A stretch of 64,000 nt of DNA from Paraglaciecola mesophila (GTDB lineage Bacteria; Pseudomonadota; Gammaproteobacteria; Enterobacterales; Alteromonadaceae). The stretch is taken from contig NZ_CP047656.1 in NCBI RefSeq assembly GCF_009906955.1, positions 434,001-498,000 on the forward strand. The letters run 5' to 3'. The notes beneath the pieces are model-generated. The model was given only the letters and a program-made list of their open reading frames with translations, was not told the DNA's origin and ran no database searches. Shown here piece by piece: positions 19,697-29,778 of this stretch. Every line of letters starts with the position of its first letter. Position 1 is the first letter of the stretch. The translations under genes and the position numbers were made by a program.

Positions 19697-22207
19697 ATGA
19701 CAACGAAAAGCCCTAAACGAGCAACGGTCAAGCAAAAAGCCAGTAAGACAGCTTCGGCTAGTTCTGTGCCTTTAAGTAAAGCTGACCTTAAAGCATCAAT
19801 TGTTAAGCACTTACATTGTTCCTTAGGGACAGATGAAAACAAAGCAAATAACCACGCATGGTGGAAAGCCACATGTGCCTCTGTTCAAGAGCATGTTTTA
19901 GAAGGCTTGCGTAAAACGCAGAAGTCTCATTACTTAAACGATACTCGTGCGGTGCATTATTTTTCCGCTGAATTTTTGATGGGCCGTTTAATGTCAAATA
20001 ACCTGCATAATCTGGGTTTGTTTGATGCAACCGAAAAAGCTCTAAATGAACTTGGGGTCAATCTCACTGATATTATGGAAGAAGAGCCTGATATGGCCCT
20101 TGGCAATGGCGGGTTAGGGCGTTTGGCTGCTTGTTTTATTGACTCTCTGGCCACGTTAGATTTGCCTGCTGTTGGGTATGGCTTACATTATGAACACGGT
20201 TTGTTTCGCCAAGAAATAAAAAATGGTGAGCAAATTGAAAGACCGGATAGCTGGCGTGATTATGGCAACCCGTGGGAAATTTGTCGTCCTGAATCAATTC
20301 AAGATATACCGTTATTTGGCTATGTAGAAACAAAATACGGTGAAAATGGCAGGATCAATAAAGAGTGGCATCCAGGCTCTATTGTTAAGGGCCTGCCTTG
20401 GGATATCCCCGTAGTGGGTTATGGCGGCAAAACCGTCAATGTTTTACGTTTATGGCAAAGCCAAGCATCAGATTATTTCAACTGGGATGTATTTAATGCA
20501 GGTGGGTATGTGGATGCCCAGAAAGAAAATGTGCAAGCCGAAACCATTTCCAAAGTACTGTACCCGAATGACGAAACGGATGCGGGCAAGGACCTGCGCC
20601 TCATTCAGCAGTACTTTTTTAGCGCATGCTCACTGAAAGATATTATTCGCCGCTATAAACGAGCCCATGGAGATGATTGGAGCCGTTTCGCGGACCAAGT
20701 GGTGATTCAGTTAAATGATACTCACCCTGCGGTAGCGATCCCCGAGCTGATGAGAATATTAATCGACCGAGCCGAACTAGATTGGGATTACGCGTGGAGT
20801 ATCTGTAGCAAGACGTTTGCTTACACGAATCACACCTTGTTGCCTGAAGCCCTTGAGAAATGGCCTGCACGTATGTTTGAAAGAATTTTACCGCGTCATT
20901 TAGAGATTATTTATGAGATTAATCGCCGATTTATGGATGAAGTTGAGGCTGTTTGGCCTGGGAATAACGACATCAAACGCAAGTTATCTATCATTGAAGA
21001 GGGTCCCGATAAGATGGTGCGTATGGGGAACCTGTCGGTTATTGGCTCTTTTGCGGTCAATGGTGTAGCGGAAATCCACTCGGAATTGGTTAAAAAAGAT
21101 CTGTTCCCTGAATTCAATCATATGTGGCCCAATAAGCTAACTAATGTTACCAATGGCATTACGCCCCGGCGTTGGTTAAAAGCGTGTAATCCTGCGCTAT
21201 CTAAACTGATTGATAGCAAGATTGGTGCTGACTGGCCGTTAAATTTAGATAAGTTACAGGGCTTAACTGAATATGCTGATGACGCGAAATTTAAAAAACA
21301 GTTCATGAAGATCAAGCGTGACAACAAGGAGCAGTTGGCCAAAGAGGTATTTGCACTTACCGGTGTGGAAATAGACCCTGATGCGATATTTGATGTGCAG
21401 ATTAAACGCCTACACGAATACAAGCGTCAACACTTAAACCTTTTATACATTATGGCCTTGTACCGTCGTCTGTTGGAAAATCCCAATTACGATATGCACC
21501 CTAGAGTATTTTTATTTGGTGCAAAAGCAGCACCTGGATATAAATTAGCTAAGGATATTATCTATGCCATTAATAAAGTGGCTGAAAAAATCAATAATGA
21601 TGCGCGGGTTAACCATAAACTGAAGGTCGTATTTTTGCCAAACTATCGAGTGAGCTTGGCAGAGAAAATGATCCCTGCGGCCGATATCTCTGAGCAAATA
21701 TCAACCGCCGGGAAAGAAGCATCGGGTACAGGTAACATGAAGTTATCGTTAAACGGCGCTTTAACTGTTGGTACGTTGGACGGTGCAAATATCGAAATTG
21801 CTGAAGAAGTGGGTGATGAGAATATTTTCATTTTCGGCTTAACTGTGGATGAAGTAGAAGCGCTTGATAAGAAAGGGTACAACCCATTTGATTACTACGA
21901 TAATAACCGCGAATTAAAAGCAGTACTTGATTGGCTAGACAGTGACTATTTCACTCCTGGAAAACCGGGGGCATTATCGTCGTTAAAACGCAGTATGTTA
22001 GAAGGGGGGGATCAATACAAAGTCCTTGCTGATTTTGTGTCTTACAGTGAAGCTCAGTCACTTGCTGATAAAGCATACAAAGACACGGACAAATGGGCGA
22101 GAATGGCGATCCTAAATACTGCCAAGATGGGGAAATTTACCTCAGATCGGTCTATAAAAGATTATGTAGAGCGTATTTGGAAGCTTGATCCATGCAAAGT
22201 TGAGTAG
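19697..22207 (+). CDS. glgP: Glycogen/maltodextrin phosphorylase
   Basis: This enzyme phosphorolyses alpha-1,4-glucans to glucose-1-phosphate, which Pgm next door converts to glucose-6-phosphate. The 836 residues are the usual length. The pyridoxal-phosphate site is [17 protein letters not shown] with the Schiff-base lysine at Lys682; the [10 protein letters not shown] and [14 protein letters not shown] segments are also present. A Lys/Ser-rich N-terminal extension of about 30 residues precedes the core. The sequence does not separate glycogen phosphorylase from maltodextrin phosphorylase. A possible operator lies 150 bp upstream. Confidence 0.97.
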   Translation: MTTKSPKRATVKQKASKTASASSVPLSKADLKASIVKHLHCSLGTDENKANNHAWWKATCASVQEHVLEGLRKTQKSHYLNDTRAVHYFSAEFLMGRLMSNNLHNLGLFDATEKALNELGVNLTDIMEEEPDMALGNGGLGRLAACFIDSLATLDLPAVGYGLHYEHGLFRQEIKNGEQIERPDSWRDYGNPWEICRPESIQDIPLFGYVETKYGENGRINKEWHPGSIVKGLPWDIPVVGYGGKTVNVLRLWQSQASDYFNWDVFNAGGYVDAQKENVQAETISKVLYPNDETDAGKDLRLIQQYFFSACSLKDIIRRYKRAHGDDWSRFADQVVIQLNDTHPAVAIPELMRILIDRAELDWDYAWSICSKTFAYTNHTLLPEALEKWPARMFERILPRHLEIIYEINRRFMDEVEAVWPGNNDIKRKLSIIEEGPDKMVRMGNLSVIGSFAVNGVAEIHSELVKKDLFPEFNHMWPNKLTNVTNGITPRRWLKACNPALSKLIDSKIGADWPLNLDKLQGLTEYADDAKFKKQFMKIKRDNKEQLAKEVFALTGVEIDPDAIFDVQIKRLHEYKRQHLNLLYIMALYRRLLENPNYDMHPRVFLFGAKAAPGYKLAKDIIYAINKVAEKINNDARVNHKLKVVFLPNYRVSLAEKMIPAADISEQISTAGKEASGTGNMKLSLNGALTVGTLDGANIEIAEEVGDENIFIFGLTVDEVEALDKKGYNPFDYYDNNRELKAVLDWLDSDYFTPGKPGALSSLKRSMLEGGDQYKVLADFVSYSEAQSLADKAYKDTDKWARMAILNTAKMGKFTSDRSIKDYVERIWKLDPCKVE

Positions 22208-22284
22208 TATTAATGCTTTCTTACCTTTAAAGGGGGAATGGCTTTAACCCCAGCCATTTTCCTGTAGACTATTACGCTATATGT

Positions 22285-22314
22285 AAGGCTCTAACGCTGT
22301 TTAGGGCCTTTTCC
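22285..22314 (+). terminator. Probable terminator after glgP
   Basis: An imperfect 10-bp stem (AAGGCTCTAA/TTTAGGGCCTT, one G-T wobble) is followed by TTCC. The T-run is short. A second weaker hairpin (AATGGCT/AGCCATT) lies at 22237-22258 followed by four T counting the stem. One or both probably end the glgP transcript. Confidence 0.5.
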
Positions 22315-22366
22315 TAATCAAAAATAGACACTCAGTGTCAGAAGTATTTGGGGTTGATTTATTTGC

Positions 22367-23695
22367 ATGAAGCCTGTTCATGATTCATTGCGAACGTTAC
22401 CTAATCGTCATATTTTTTTAGAACAGATTGACGTTATGCTAAAACGCAATCCTCATCATTCTATGTTGTTGATTGATGTAGTGCGTTTTTCCGATGTCAG
22501 CAGTAGCTTTGGCTATGAATTAGGTGATGAATTACTGCTCACAATAGCAAATAGAATCAGTTATTTGTTTACTGGCCATCACGCCCATTTGGGTCGCATA
22601 AGCGGAGATATATTTGGCTTGGTGATCCCAGGCAAATTTAGTCAAGTTCAACTTCAGCGCTTTTATATCCATCTTATCGAACATTTTAAAACACCTATCG
22701 CTGTTGGTGATCATTCCTTCATTGCTGATTTTAATGTGGGTGCCGTTTCTAATGAAGAATCTGAAATTGCCGCAAGCCAGTTTTTCACTCGTGTAGAAGC
22801 CGCATTAAAGCAAGCCAAGCAAAATCGTTACGATAACTTTTGCTACATGAGCCTCGTCGACAAAACAGATAACAGTCGCTCTATTACCCTCAAAGCAGAT
22901 CTTAAACGGGCGTTGTCGCACCATGAACTAGAGATTTATTATCAACCGAAAGTCAATTTACGCACGCTTGAAATAGTCGGAGCCGAATGTCTATTGCGCT
23001 GGAATCATCCGCTGGACGGCGTACTGTTTCCTGGTGCACTCATTGAAGCCGCTGAGTCATATAACATGATGAACGAGATGGGCTATTGGGTACTTGAAGC
23101 GGCTTTTAAAGGTGTAAAAGAATTAGCTGCGGCCAATGTCCGCCTGAAACTTTCAGTAAATATGTCGCCTACCCAGTTATACGACCCGCATTTTGTGGAT
23201 CAACTCGCTGAATTTGCTCGGGTCCATGAGATTGACCTTGGACAAATTGAAATTGAATTGACAGAAGATGTAGCGCTGTCTAACTCGTTTGTGGTGACGT
23301 CACAATTAACCCAAATTCGAGCCTTAGGTGTGTCAGTCGCCATTGATGATTTCGGGAAGGGATATTCAAATCTTGCCTATATGCGCAATATTGAGCTTGA
23401 TACCATAAAAGTAGACAAAACATTTGTGATGGAATTGTCTGAAAGTCCAATCAATAGAGCGGTAATTGAAGCATCAAAATTGATCGCCACCGCAGCGGGT
23501 TGTGAATTGGTTGCAGAGGGAATTGAAAATATTCATCAATTACACGTTTTACGAGAGATTGGAGTGATGGAAGGCCAAGGCTTTTTGTTTTCACCTGCTA
23601 TTCCCATAAACGATTTTATTAGGCTAACTCAACAAGAGTTGATCGTTGGAAATTCTCACGCGCGTTTGTCGCAAGTAGGGAATGCAGTGGAATAG
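22367..23695 (+). CDS. GGDEF-EAL protein with degenerate GGDEF motif
   Basis: This 442-residue cytoplasmic protein joins an N-terminal GGDEF-fold domain (about 1-165) to a C-terminal EAL domain (about 185-430). The cyclase signature is replaced by S79-G-D-I-F83, so diguanylate cyclase activity is unlikely. The EAL domain keeps the likely catalytic residues: Glu207 in the ECLLRW version of the EAL motif, the Asn in NMSPTQ, Glu in ELTED, DDFGKGYSN, the Lys in IKVDKTF and Glu in VAEGIEN. It is therefore predicted to be a c-di-GMP phosphodiesterase, possibly tuned by GTP on the dead cyclase domain. It has no membrane segment or PAS-type sensor. Confidence 0.9.
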   Translation: MKPVHDSLRTLPNRHIFLEQIDVMLKRNPHHSMLLIDVVRFSDVSSSFGYELGDELLLTIANRISYLFTGHHAHLGRISGDIFGLVIPGKFSQVQLQRFYIHLIEHFKTPIAVGDHSFIADFNVGAVSNEESEIAASQFFTRVEAALKQAKQNRYDNFCYMSLVDKTDNSRSITLKADLKRALSHHELEIYYQPKVNLRTLEIVGAECLLRWNHPLDGVLFPGALIEAAESYNMMNEMGYWVLEAAFKGVKELAAANVRLKLSVNMSPTQLYDPHFVDQLAEFARVHEIDLGQIEIELTEDVALSNSFVVTSQLTQIRALGVSVAIDDFGKGYSNLAYMRNIELDTIKVDKTFVMELSESPINRAVIEASKLIATAAGCELVAEGIENIHQLHVLREIGVMEGQGFLFSPAIPINDFIRLTQQELIVGNSHARLSQVGNAVE

Positions 23696-23855
23696 CGACT
23701 ACCGTGGAATAGTGGCAATAACGCTATAACCAGCACTGCAGAACAAAATCTCAATTTTTGTATTCTAGCTCATCATAGTAAATTCGTACGATTCGGCTTT
23801 AATATCGTACCTTGAAGAGATGATTATTAAGCTTTAAATGCGCAAAAGGCAAAGT

Positions 23856-24953
23856 ATGTACACTTCAGAAACACACCAACTTATGAGTAAATTAGCAAGC
23901 GAAGGCCAATTTCTGTCACTGTCGCGACGCTCACCCGAGTTATTTACAAGTGAAAAAAAACCGCTTGAGTTCACCTTATCCAATGGTACTTTAGTGCATA
24001 TTGCCGGACCGGGAATCATTGCCTTTACGCCAGAAAATAAAGGCGATAAGGCAATTATTTTATCCTGTGGCATTCACGGCAACGAAACCGCTCCAATTGA
24101 GATATGCGACCAATATGTGGTAGATATTTTGACTTGCAAATTGGTACTTGGGCATCGGGTATTGTTTATTTTTGGTAATTTACCGGCTATGGACAAAGCC
24201 ACACGCTTTGTTGATGAGAACTTAAACCGTTTATTTAGCCAAGCGCATAACAGTGCCTCGGTGAACCAAAATGGTTATGAATGTAAACGGGCAAAAGAAT
24301 TAGAAGTGGCGGTTGCTCAGTTTTTTAACGCTTCGCTGTCTAATAAAGCTCAGTCATCTAATACAAGCCGGCAAAATGATGAAACGCGTTACCATTACGA
24401 TCTTCATACTGCCATACGCCCTTCAAAGAATGAAAAATTTGCGGTCTACCCATATTTGCATGGCGAATCACACAGTAAAGAACAGTTAAGTTTTTTGCTG
24501 GCCTGTGGTGTCGACACCTTCTTATTATCCGGTAGTTCTACCACTACCTTTAGTTATTACAGCTCGCGTCAGTTCAATGCTCATGCGTTTACGGTTGAGT
24601 TAGGAAAGGTACAGCCGTTTGGACAAAATGATATGTCGCGCTTTGCTGCAGTGACAGAGACGATGAAACGTTTCATTTGCGGACAAACCATTGAGGCAAA
24701 ACCGTTTGAAAATAAGGACATGTTAATTTACAAAGTTAATCAAGTGATTAATAAACATGCAGATGATTTTGTTCTCGAGTTTTCTGATGATTTACCGAAT
24801 TTTAGTACCTTTGAAAAAGGAGCGTTATTAGCCCGTGAAACAGGTGCTGAGTATCGCGCTCAATACGATGGAGAAGCGGTGGTATTCCCAAATGCCAATG
24901 TCGCAATTGGCCAACGCGCGATATTAACGGTTATTCCAACGACACTGGTGTAA
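23856..24953 (+). CDS. astE: Succinylglutamate desuccinylase/aspartoacylase family protein, AstE-like
   Basis: AstE removes succinate from N-succinylglutamate in the final step of the arginine succinyltransferase pathway. The protein (about 365 residues) is a zinc carboxypeptidase-like deacylase. Zinc ligands are visible in GIHGNETAP (His74, Glu77) and YDLHTAIRP (His184), and the general-base Glu in TVELGKVQPFG. The start at ATG 23856 is preferred because AAAGG lies seven bases upstream; ATG 23838 would add six residues. The rest of the ast operon is not here, so an orphan AstE or a related deacylase is possible. Confidence 0.85.
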   Translation: MYTSETHQLMSKLASEGQFLSLSRRSPELFTSEKKPLEFTLSNGTLVHIAGPGIIAFTPENKGDKAIILSCGIHGNETAPIEICDQYVVDILTCKLVLGHRVLFIFGNLPAMDKATRFVDENLNRLFSQAHNSASVNQNGYECKRAKELEVAVAQFFNASLSNKAQSSNTSRQNDETRYHYDLHTAIRPSKNEKFAVYPYLHGESHSKEQLSFLLACGVDTFLLSGSSTTTFSYYSSRQFNAHAFTVELGKVQPFGQNDMSRFAAVTETMKRFICGQTIEAKPFENKDMLIYKVNQVINKHADDFVLEFSDDLPNFSTFEKGALLARETGAEYRAQYDGEAVVFPNANVAIGQRAILTVIPTTLV

Positions 24954-25066
24954 ACGTAGAAACAATAAAATGTATTTGTTACAAATATGGATGTAATGAA
25001 CGCACGTTACCGCCATATTTTTGCTAACGTAAAATAGGTCAAATTGATTTAATAAGGATAATAAAA

Positions 25067-25393
25067 ATGATTATGACAACCACGCCTAACATTGAAGGTA
25101 AAAAAATAGAACGCTATTGCGGTATCGTAGTGGGTGAAGCTGTTATGGGCGCCAACGTGTTTCGTGATATTTTTGCTGCTATTCGCGATGTGGTCGGTGG
25201 CCGTTCAGGTGCTTACGAAGACGAGTTAACCAATGCGCGTCAAATTGGTTTCAGAGAGTTGGAAGCAGAAGCTCGCTCTATGGGAGCTAACGCAGTGGTT
25301 GGTATCGATATCGACTATGAAGTCGTAGGAAAAGGCGGCAGTATGCTGATGGTCAGTATCAGTGGCACGGCAGTAAGTTGCTCCGATATTTAA
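25067..25393 (+). CDS. ybjQ: YbjQ/UPF0145 family protein
   Basis: This 108-residue protein belongs to the YbjQ (UPF0145) family of small homopentameric proteins annotated as putative heavy-metal binding. The hallmarks [23 protein letters not shown] and the segment around [17 protein letters not shown] are present. The ribosome binding site is AAGGA. It stands alone, convergent with the DUF2897 gene. No function is established; the metal-binding label is not supported by any obvious Cys/His cluster here. Confidence 0.92.
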   Translation: MIMTTTPNIEGKKIERYCGIVVGEAVMGANVFRDIFAAIRDVVGGRSGAYEDELTNARQIGFRELEAEARSMGANAVVGIDIDYEVVGKGGSMLMVSISGTAVSCSDI

Positions 25394-25432
25394 TTGACGA
25401 CGGAACAACTAGCAAGATAGCGCTTTTTTGTC

Positions 25433-25458
25433 CTAGGCTGAACACGCGTTCAGCCTAG
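25433..25458. other. Strong stem-loop between convergent genes
   Basis: A perfect 11-bp stem (CTAGGCTGAAC/GTTCAGCCTAG) encloses a 4-nt loop, between ybjQ and the minus-strand DUF2897 gene. There is no adjacent T-run on either strand in the right place, so it is not a canonical intrinsic terminator. It may still bound both transcripts. Confidence 0.7.
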
Positions 25459-25504
25459 TGACATTCAATCCAGTACAACGCTTGTTTAATATGCGAAGAA
25501 GCGT

Positions 25505-25660
25505 TTATTTCTTCCCCCAATCATCATCATCAAAGTTTTTATTGTTATCTTTGCTAGGCTTCGGCAATTTCTCTTTGGCAGTTTGATCCAACAACATAAT
25601 ATTGCCAACAATAAACCCCAACACCACGACAATAATGGCAACAACTATCCAAATATTCAT
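25505..25660 (-). CDS. DUF2897-type small membrane protein
   Basis: A 51-residue ORF starts at ATG 25660. It begins with one hydrophobic helix (about residues 3-23, WIVVAIIVVVLGFIVGNIML), followed by a Lys/Pro/Asn-rich cytoplasmic linker and an acidic tail ending FDDDDWGKK. This layout matches the small DUF2897 family of gammaproteobacteria. It starts 4 bp after the stop of the VanY peptidase gene on the same strand, which supports translation as the last gene of the yffB-dapE-VanY unit. The function is unknown. Confidence 0.75.
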   Translation of the reverse strand: MNIWIVVAIIVVVLGFIVGNIMLLDQTAKEKLPKPSKDNNKNFDDDDWGKK

Positions 25661-25664
25661 TTAA

Positions 25665-26366
25665 TCACCCAGTGATGTTTTCACGCTCTGTTGGCGTGCC
25701 CTGATTCAGTATGTACCTGCGATATATTGTTGGCAACTGTTTAAGCACCACTTCTTTGCCTTCAATATGTTTCCCCAACAGGCACTCTTTTAGTGCATCG
25801 CAGCTCATTGCATTTTGCATCTTCTCAGCCACAGGCTGGAAGCTTAAATGCCAAGGCTCGACTGACACCCCGCCTGTGTATTGTCGATAAGGGCGATAAA
25901 AACCAAAATCAGCGGCAAAACGATCTAACCACTGGTTAAGCGCAAAACAGGGGCCGTTTTCAGCATATTCGGAGGGAACAAGCTGGAGTCTTTGCCCTGT
26001 TTGTTCAACACGAGGACGATCATAAACATCGAGATCAGTGCCCCAGTGATGGCGACTGCCACCAGGTAGGGCAGACCAGGTTAATATTGCATGCAGCTTT
26101 TCTTCGGGCGTAAGTGTTGCTGGGTCGAGCAGTTTCCCACTAGAAGAATACAAGGGGCGCAAACCTTGCCATTTGTTGTTCCAAATGAGCTGTTGGCGTG
26201 AAAAATCGCGAAAACCACTGGCGATATTTATGTCAATTTTATCCAGCTGTGCGGCACGTTGTATAGACTGAAAGGCTTTAAAAGTAAGTACTTCAAGCCT
26301 ATGTCCGTCTTGCGCCTCGCATAAGTGCGAGGCGTCAGTTCCTAGTACATGCCCGATCAAGATCAA
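25665..26366 (-). CDS. VanY-type D-alanyl-D-alanine carboxypeptidase (M15)
   Basis: This 233-residue protein has the LAS/M15B peptidase core. Zinc-site residues are seen in [13 protein letters not shown] (His106, Asp113) and in VEPWHLSF, and the upstream SGFRDFSRQ motif is typical of VanY/DacB-like enzymes. The expected substrate is peptidoglycan stem peptide. There is no obvious signal peptide, so a cytoplasmic recycling role or an undetected export route are both open. The start overlaps the dapE stop by four bases. Pairing with dapE makes sense because both act on diaminopimelate or peptidoglycan metabolism. Confidence 0.88.
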   Translation of the reverse strand: MILIGHVLGTDASHLCEAQDGHRLEVLTFKAFQSIQRAAQLDKIDINIASGFRDFSRQQLIWNNKWQGLRPLYSSSGKLLDPATLTPEEKLHAILTWSALPGGSRHHWGTDLDVYDRPRVEQTGQRLQLVPSEYAENGPCFALNQWLDRFAADFGFYRPYRQYTGGVSVEPWHLSFQPVAEKMQNAMSCDALKECLLGKHIEGKEVVLKQLPTIYRRYILNQGTPTERENITG

Positions 26367-27493
26367 GCCAATAACCTTTGCAGTATGCCCTGGTAAATTT
26401 TAGCAAGTTGCGCTAAATCTTTGATATTTACGTTTTCGTCAATTTTATGGATGGTCGCGTTTACAGGGCCCAACTCGATCACTTGGGCTCCGGTTGGTGC
26501 AATGAAGCGCCCGTCAGACGTGCCTCCTGCAGTTGACAGTTCTGTTTCTCGTCCCGTCACTTCTTTTATTGCCTCTTGGGTTGCTTCAACTAATTTCCCT
26601 GAGTCAGTTAAAAAAGGCTGACCGTTGAAGGTCCAATCGATTTCGTACTCAAAGTCATACTTATTAAGTATGGCGGTAACCCGCTCGATAAGTTGTTTGT
26701 CAGTCACTTCGGTTGAAAAACGGAAGTTAAAACAGGCGGTTAGATCACCAGGGATGACGTTGCCAGCCCCCGTGCCTGAATTGATATTGGATACTTGAAA
26801 ACTGGTGGGCGGAAAAGACGCGTTGCCATTGTCCCAATGGGTTTGAGCTAATTCTGCAAATGCCGGTGCTGAGAGGTGGATTGGGTTTTTCGCCAAATGA
26901 GGATAGGCCACATGGCCTTGCACGCCTTTAATGACGATATCGCCTGTAAGTGAACCACGACGGCCATTTTTGACCACATCCCCCACAAGTGTTGTGCTTG
27001 ATGGCTCGCCCACTAAGCACCACGTCATTTTTTCATTGCGCTCTTCAAGGGTGTCTATTACTCGAGTGGTACCATTGATAAACGGGCCTTCTTCGTCGCT
27101 GGTGATCAAAAATGCAATCGACCCTGAATGTTCCGGAAATTGGGTGACAAATTCCTTAGTTGCTACCAGCATAGCGGCTAGACTGCCTTTCATGTCTGCT
27201 GCACCACGCCCGTATAACTGTCCTTCGTGCTGGGTCGCCTCAAATGGCGGAAACGTCCACTTTTCAGCAGGCCCACTGGGCACGACATCAGTGTGGCCGG
27301 CAAAGCAAAACACAGGATCACCTTTGCCCTTGCGTGCCCACATGTTTGTGGTGTCTTCGAACACCATAGTTTCAATCTCGAAACCTAGCGGAGCTAAGTA
27401 GTCAGCCATTAACTGTTGGCAACCGGCATCTTCTGGGGTCACAGATTGGCGGTTAATTAATTCTTCGGTTAGGGCTAATACTTCACAACTCAT
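26363..27493 (-). CDS. dapE: Succinyl-diaminopimelate desuccinylase
   Basis: DapE hydrolyses N-succinyl-LL-diaminopimelate to LL-diaminopimelate and succinate, a step in lysine and peptidoglycan precursor synthesis. The 376 residues are full length for this M20 family enzyme. Metal-site motifs are [24 protein letters not shown] and TSDEEGP, and the C-terminal [14 protein letters not shown] segment holds the last ligand. It overlaps both neighbours by four bases (yffB upstream, the VanY gene downstream), indicating one translationally coupled operon. The yffB-dapE pair is conserved in gammaproteobacteria. Confidence 0.98.
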   Translation of the reverse strand: MSCEVLALTEELINRQSVTPEDAGCQQLMADYLAPLGFEIETMVFEDTTNMWARKGKGDPVFCFAGHTDVVPSGPAEKWTFPPFEATQHEGQLYGRGAADMKGSLAAMLVATKEFVTQFPEHSGSIAFLITSDEEGPFINGTTRVIDTLEERNEKMTWCLVGEPSSTTLVGDVVKNGRRGSLTGDIVIKGVQGHVAYPHLAKNPIHLSAPAFAELAQTHWDNGNASFPPTSFQVSNINSGTGAGNVIPGDLTACFNFRFSTEVTDKQLIERVTAILNKYDFEYEIDWTFNGQPFLTDSGKLVEATQEAIKEVTGRETELSTAGGTSDGRFIAPTGAQVIELGPVNATIHKIDENVNIKDLAQLAKIYQGILQRLLA

Positions 27494-27834
27494 TTGAATA
27501 TCTCTTGGTATTGGGTGTCTTTGAAACCAACAATATGCTGGTCATTATGGATAAGAAGTGGGCGTTTAATCATCGCCGGGGCCTCAAGCATTAACTCACG
27601 TGCCGTTTGTGCGTTGAGGTTTTCTTTTTGCTCATTGGATAATTGACGAAAGGTGGTACCACGTTTATTCAATAAGGTCTCCCATCCGACTATTGCTTCA
27701 ACTTCTTCAAGCCATTTTGCATCAATGCCGTCTGCACGATAATCATGAAACGTGTATTCAACATCATTTGTACTTAGCCACTTACGTGCTTTTTTTATCG
27801 TGTCACAGTTTTTAATTCCGTACATGGTTGTCAT
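27490..27834 (-). CDS. yffB: ArsC/Spx-family protein YffB
   Basis: This thioredoxin-fold protein of the ArsC/Spx group (about 114 residues) begins [20 protein letters not shown]. The single N-terminal Cys in KNCDT is the position equivalent to the arsenate reductase nucleophile. In this subfamily it is thought to react with glutathione, and arsenate activity is not established. The annotated start uses ATG 27834, which places the fold right at the N-terminus; ATG 27855 would add seven residues. It is the first gene of the dapE operon. Confidence 0.9.
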   Translation of the reverse strand: MTTMYGIKNCDTIKKARKWLSTNDVEYTFHDYRADGIDAKWLEEVEAIVGWETLLNKRGTTFRQLSNEQKENLNAQTARELMLEAPAMIKRPLLIHNDQHIVGFKDTQYQEIFK

Positions 27835-28052
27835 GAAACTACTCGTTATTCTCATTAATTTGCTCAGCCGCTAACTATAGCGAGACACACAGGGTAGGGT
27901 AAAGAGTAAACCTATATTAGCGCGTAATTGCTGCATGGATAATAACCATGCGTTTTACTTTCAGCACATTTTTCGCTTTCTTAGTACAAATGATTTTGCT
28001 GAGCTGTAAGTAGCGACCTTTTAATTTCGATTTTGTACCATACATTAAGTAA

Positions 28053-28796
28053 ATGAACTTTTCTAAACGATTATCCAACAGTATATTGGCCAGCTCTGGG
28101 TTTGTGTTGTTGCTATGGTGTATTCAGTCAGCTGAAATATTGTTTTCTCTGGATATGCATATGTTTGCTGTTTATCCGCAAAGACTTAGTGGAGCACTGG
28201 GGGTGATCACTGCACCCTTGATTCACGGTTCATTACAGCACCTATTTAGTAATAGCTTGCCGCTATTGATACTGTTAACGGCGTTAATATATGGCTACCC
28301 GAAAACCCGATATAAGGTGTTGGCCAGTGTTTGGATTTTATCTGGCATTGGTGTGTGGCTTTTTGCTCGAGAGTCATATCATTTAGGTGCCAGTGGTATG
28401 ACACACGGGATTTTCTTTTATCTCTTGGTGGTAGGGATTTTGCGCCGAGATAAGTCGTCAATTGGGATCATGATGATAGCATTTTTCATGTACGGCGGCA
28501 TGACGATGAGTATCTTTCCGAGAGAGCCAGGCATTTCCTTTGAATATCATTTGTTTGGTGGAATAAGCGGCGCATTGGCCGCGTTGATGTGGTTTCGGTT
28601 AGACCCCAAACCACAGGTGAAGCGCTACACTTGGGAGCGTGACGGCAGTGATATGGACGACCCGATCATTCAGGACCAATGGCGAGATGATGTCGAGCAA
28701 TCTCGCCAGTTTGAGAGCGAGCTAACAAGGCACACATTTTCCATCGATGTTGATGGCACCACAGAAGTGGAAAAAGATAAGCACGCTAATAAGTAA
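28053..28796 (+). CDS. Rhomboid-family intramembrane serine protease
   Basis: This 247-residue polytopic membrane protein has about six hydrophobic segments. The rhomboid catalytic dyad is visible: Ser114 in the GASG motif of YHLGASGMTHG and His166 in FEYHLFGGISGA. A soluble, charged C-terminal tail of about 55 residues follows the last helix. Such proteases cut membrane proteins within the bilayer; the substrate here is unknown. It appears monocistronic, divergent from yffB across about 220 bp. Confidence 0.93.
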   Translation: MNFSKRLSNSILASSGFVLLLWCIQSAEILFSLDMHMFAVYPQRLSGALGVITAPLIHGSLQHLFSNSLPLLILLTALIYGYPKTRYKVLASVWILSGIGVWLFARESYHLGASGMTHGIFFYLLVVGILRRDKSSIGIMMIAFFMYGGMTMSIFPREPGISFEYHLFGGISGALAALMWFRLDPKPQVKRYTWERDGSDMDDPIIQDQWRDDVEQSRQFESELTRHTFSIDVDGTTEVEKDKHANK

Positions 28797-29121
28797 ACTA
28801 AGCACACAAAATACAAAGAAATCATCAGTATTTCATGAGGTGAATAACTGTATTTGCCGTTTTATTTGCCCTTTTCCAAGTCCTTAATCTAACAATAAGA
28901 AATCTTATGGAATGTCTATTTTTGCTTATTTTATTCGCTTATGGTGGTTACGCGTAGCTGTATTTGCCCCTGTGAAATATCACTGTGCCTAACATTATCG
29001 CCATTCATCAGTCAGCGAAATAGTTGTTTAGCATTGGTATGAATTAGTGCTTTATTTGCTATCAAAGTAAGATGATTTTCTATTGTTAGTGGCAAGTTTA
29101 TTTAGTTTATTGGACGTTCGA
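28797..29121. other. AT-rich intergenic gap
   Basis: This 325-bp stretch lies between the rhomboid gene and the thioesterase. No ORF, tRNA or strong hairpin was seen. An 11-bp direct repeat, CTGTATTTGCC, occurs twice about 110 bp apart; its meaning is unknown and it may be chance. Confidence 0.45.
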
Positions 29122-29565
29122 ATGGCAGATTTTAATTATTACTTTCGTGTGCGGTATGGAGAATGTGACGCACAAAGTGTGGTGTTTAATGCGCGTTACG
29201 CGGATTATGTCGATATTACTATGACTGAGTATTTTCGGGTTTTTTATGGCGGGTTCGATAATCTGATCACTCAAGGATATGAAACTCAAGTGGTCAACTT
29301 AAATATTAGTTGGAAATCGTCTGCGCGATTTGATGATGTTATACGTGCGACTGTAGAGGTTAAAAAAATTGGCAACTCTTCTTTTACGTGTCAGGTGCAT
29401 CTAACGCAACTGGATAGCGAAAAACCGATTGCTAGTGCTGAAATTACTTATGTGTGTGTCGACTCCAAGTCGTTTGAGAAAACAGCAGTGCCGCAAAGTC
29501 TCAGAGACGCATTTGATGCGCCTATTCAACCCATCTCAATTAACCATGCGGGTGATGTATTCTAA
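29122..29565 (+). CDS. Acyl-CoA thioesterase, hotdog fold (4HBT)
   Basis: This single-domain hotdog-fold thioesterase of the 4-hydroxybenzoyl-CoA thioesterase/YbgC-FadM type has 147 residues. The signature FRVRYGECDAQSVVFNARYADYVD opens the domain and includes the conserved acidic residue. The start at ATG 29122 gives the usual N-terminus; a TTG at 29083 would add an unusual 13-residue hydrophobic extension. It hydrolyses acyl-CoA; chain length cannot be deduced. It has no operon partner. Confidence 0.9.
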   Translation: MADFNYYFRVRYGECDAQSVVFNARYADYVDITMTEYFRVFYGGFDNLITQGYETQVVNLNISWKSSARFDDVIRATVEVKKIGNSSFTCQVHLTQLDSEKPIASAEITYVCVDSKSFEKTAVPQSLRDAFDAPIQPISINHAGDVF

Positions 29566-29778
29566 CCCATTATTTTAAACCGACCTAGATTAGACCTTAG
29601 TCGGATACTATCAGAGCCATTACCTTTTTATAATAATACTACAGTTGGTGTTGGCTATGATTTCTAAGGACTCACGCTAAACGACTGTCATTTAGGCTAA
29701 AAGTACCATTTAGTTAAATGAAATCGCCTGTTTAAAAATAAAGTTAACTACCCAAATAATAAGAATATAGGGTTTGAT

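Noticed and set aside
26931..27401. A 156-aa plus-strand open frame inside dapE
   Set aside because: It is the complement of dapE; dapE has intact motifs, length and operon coupling.
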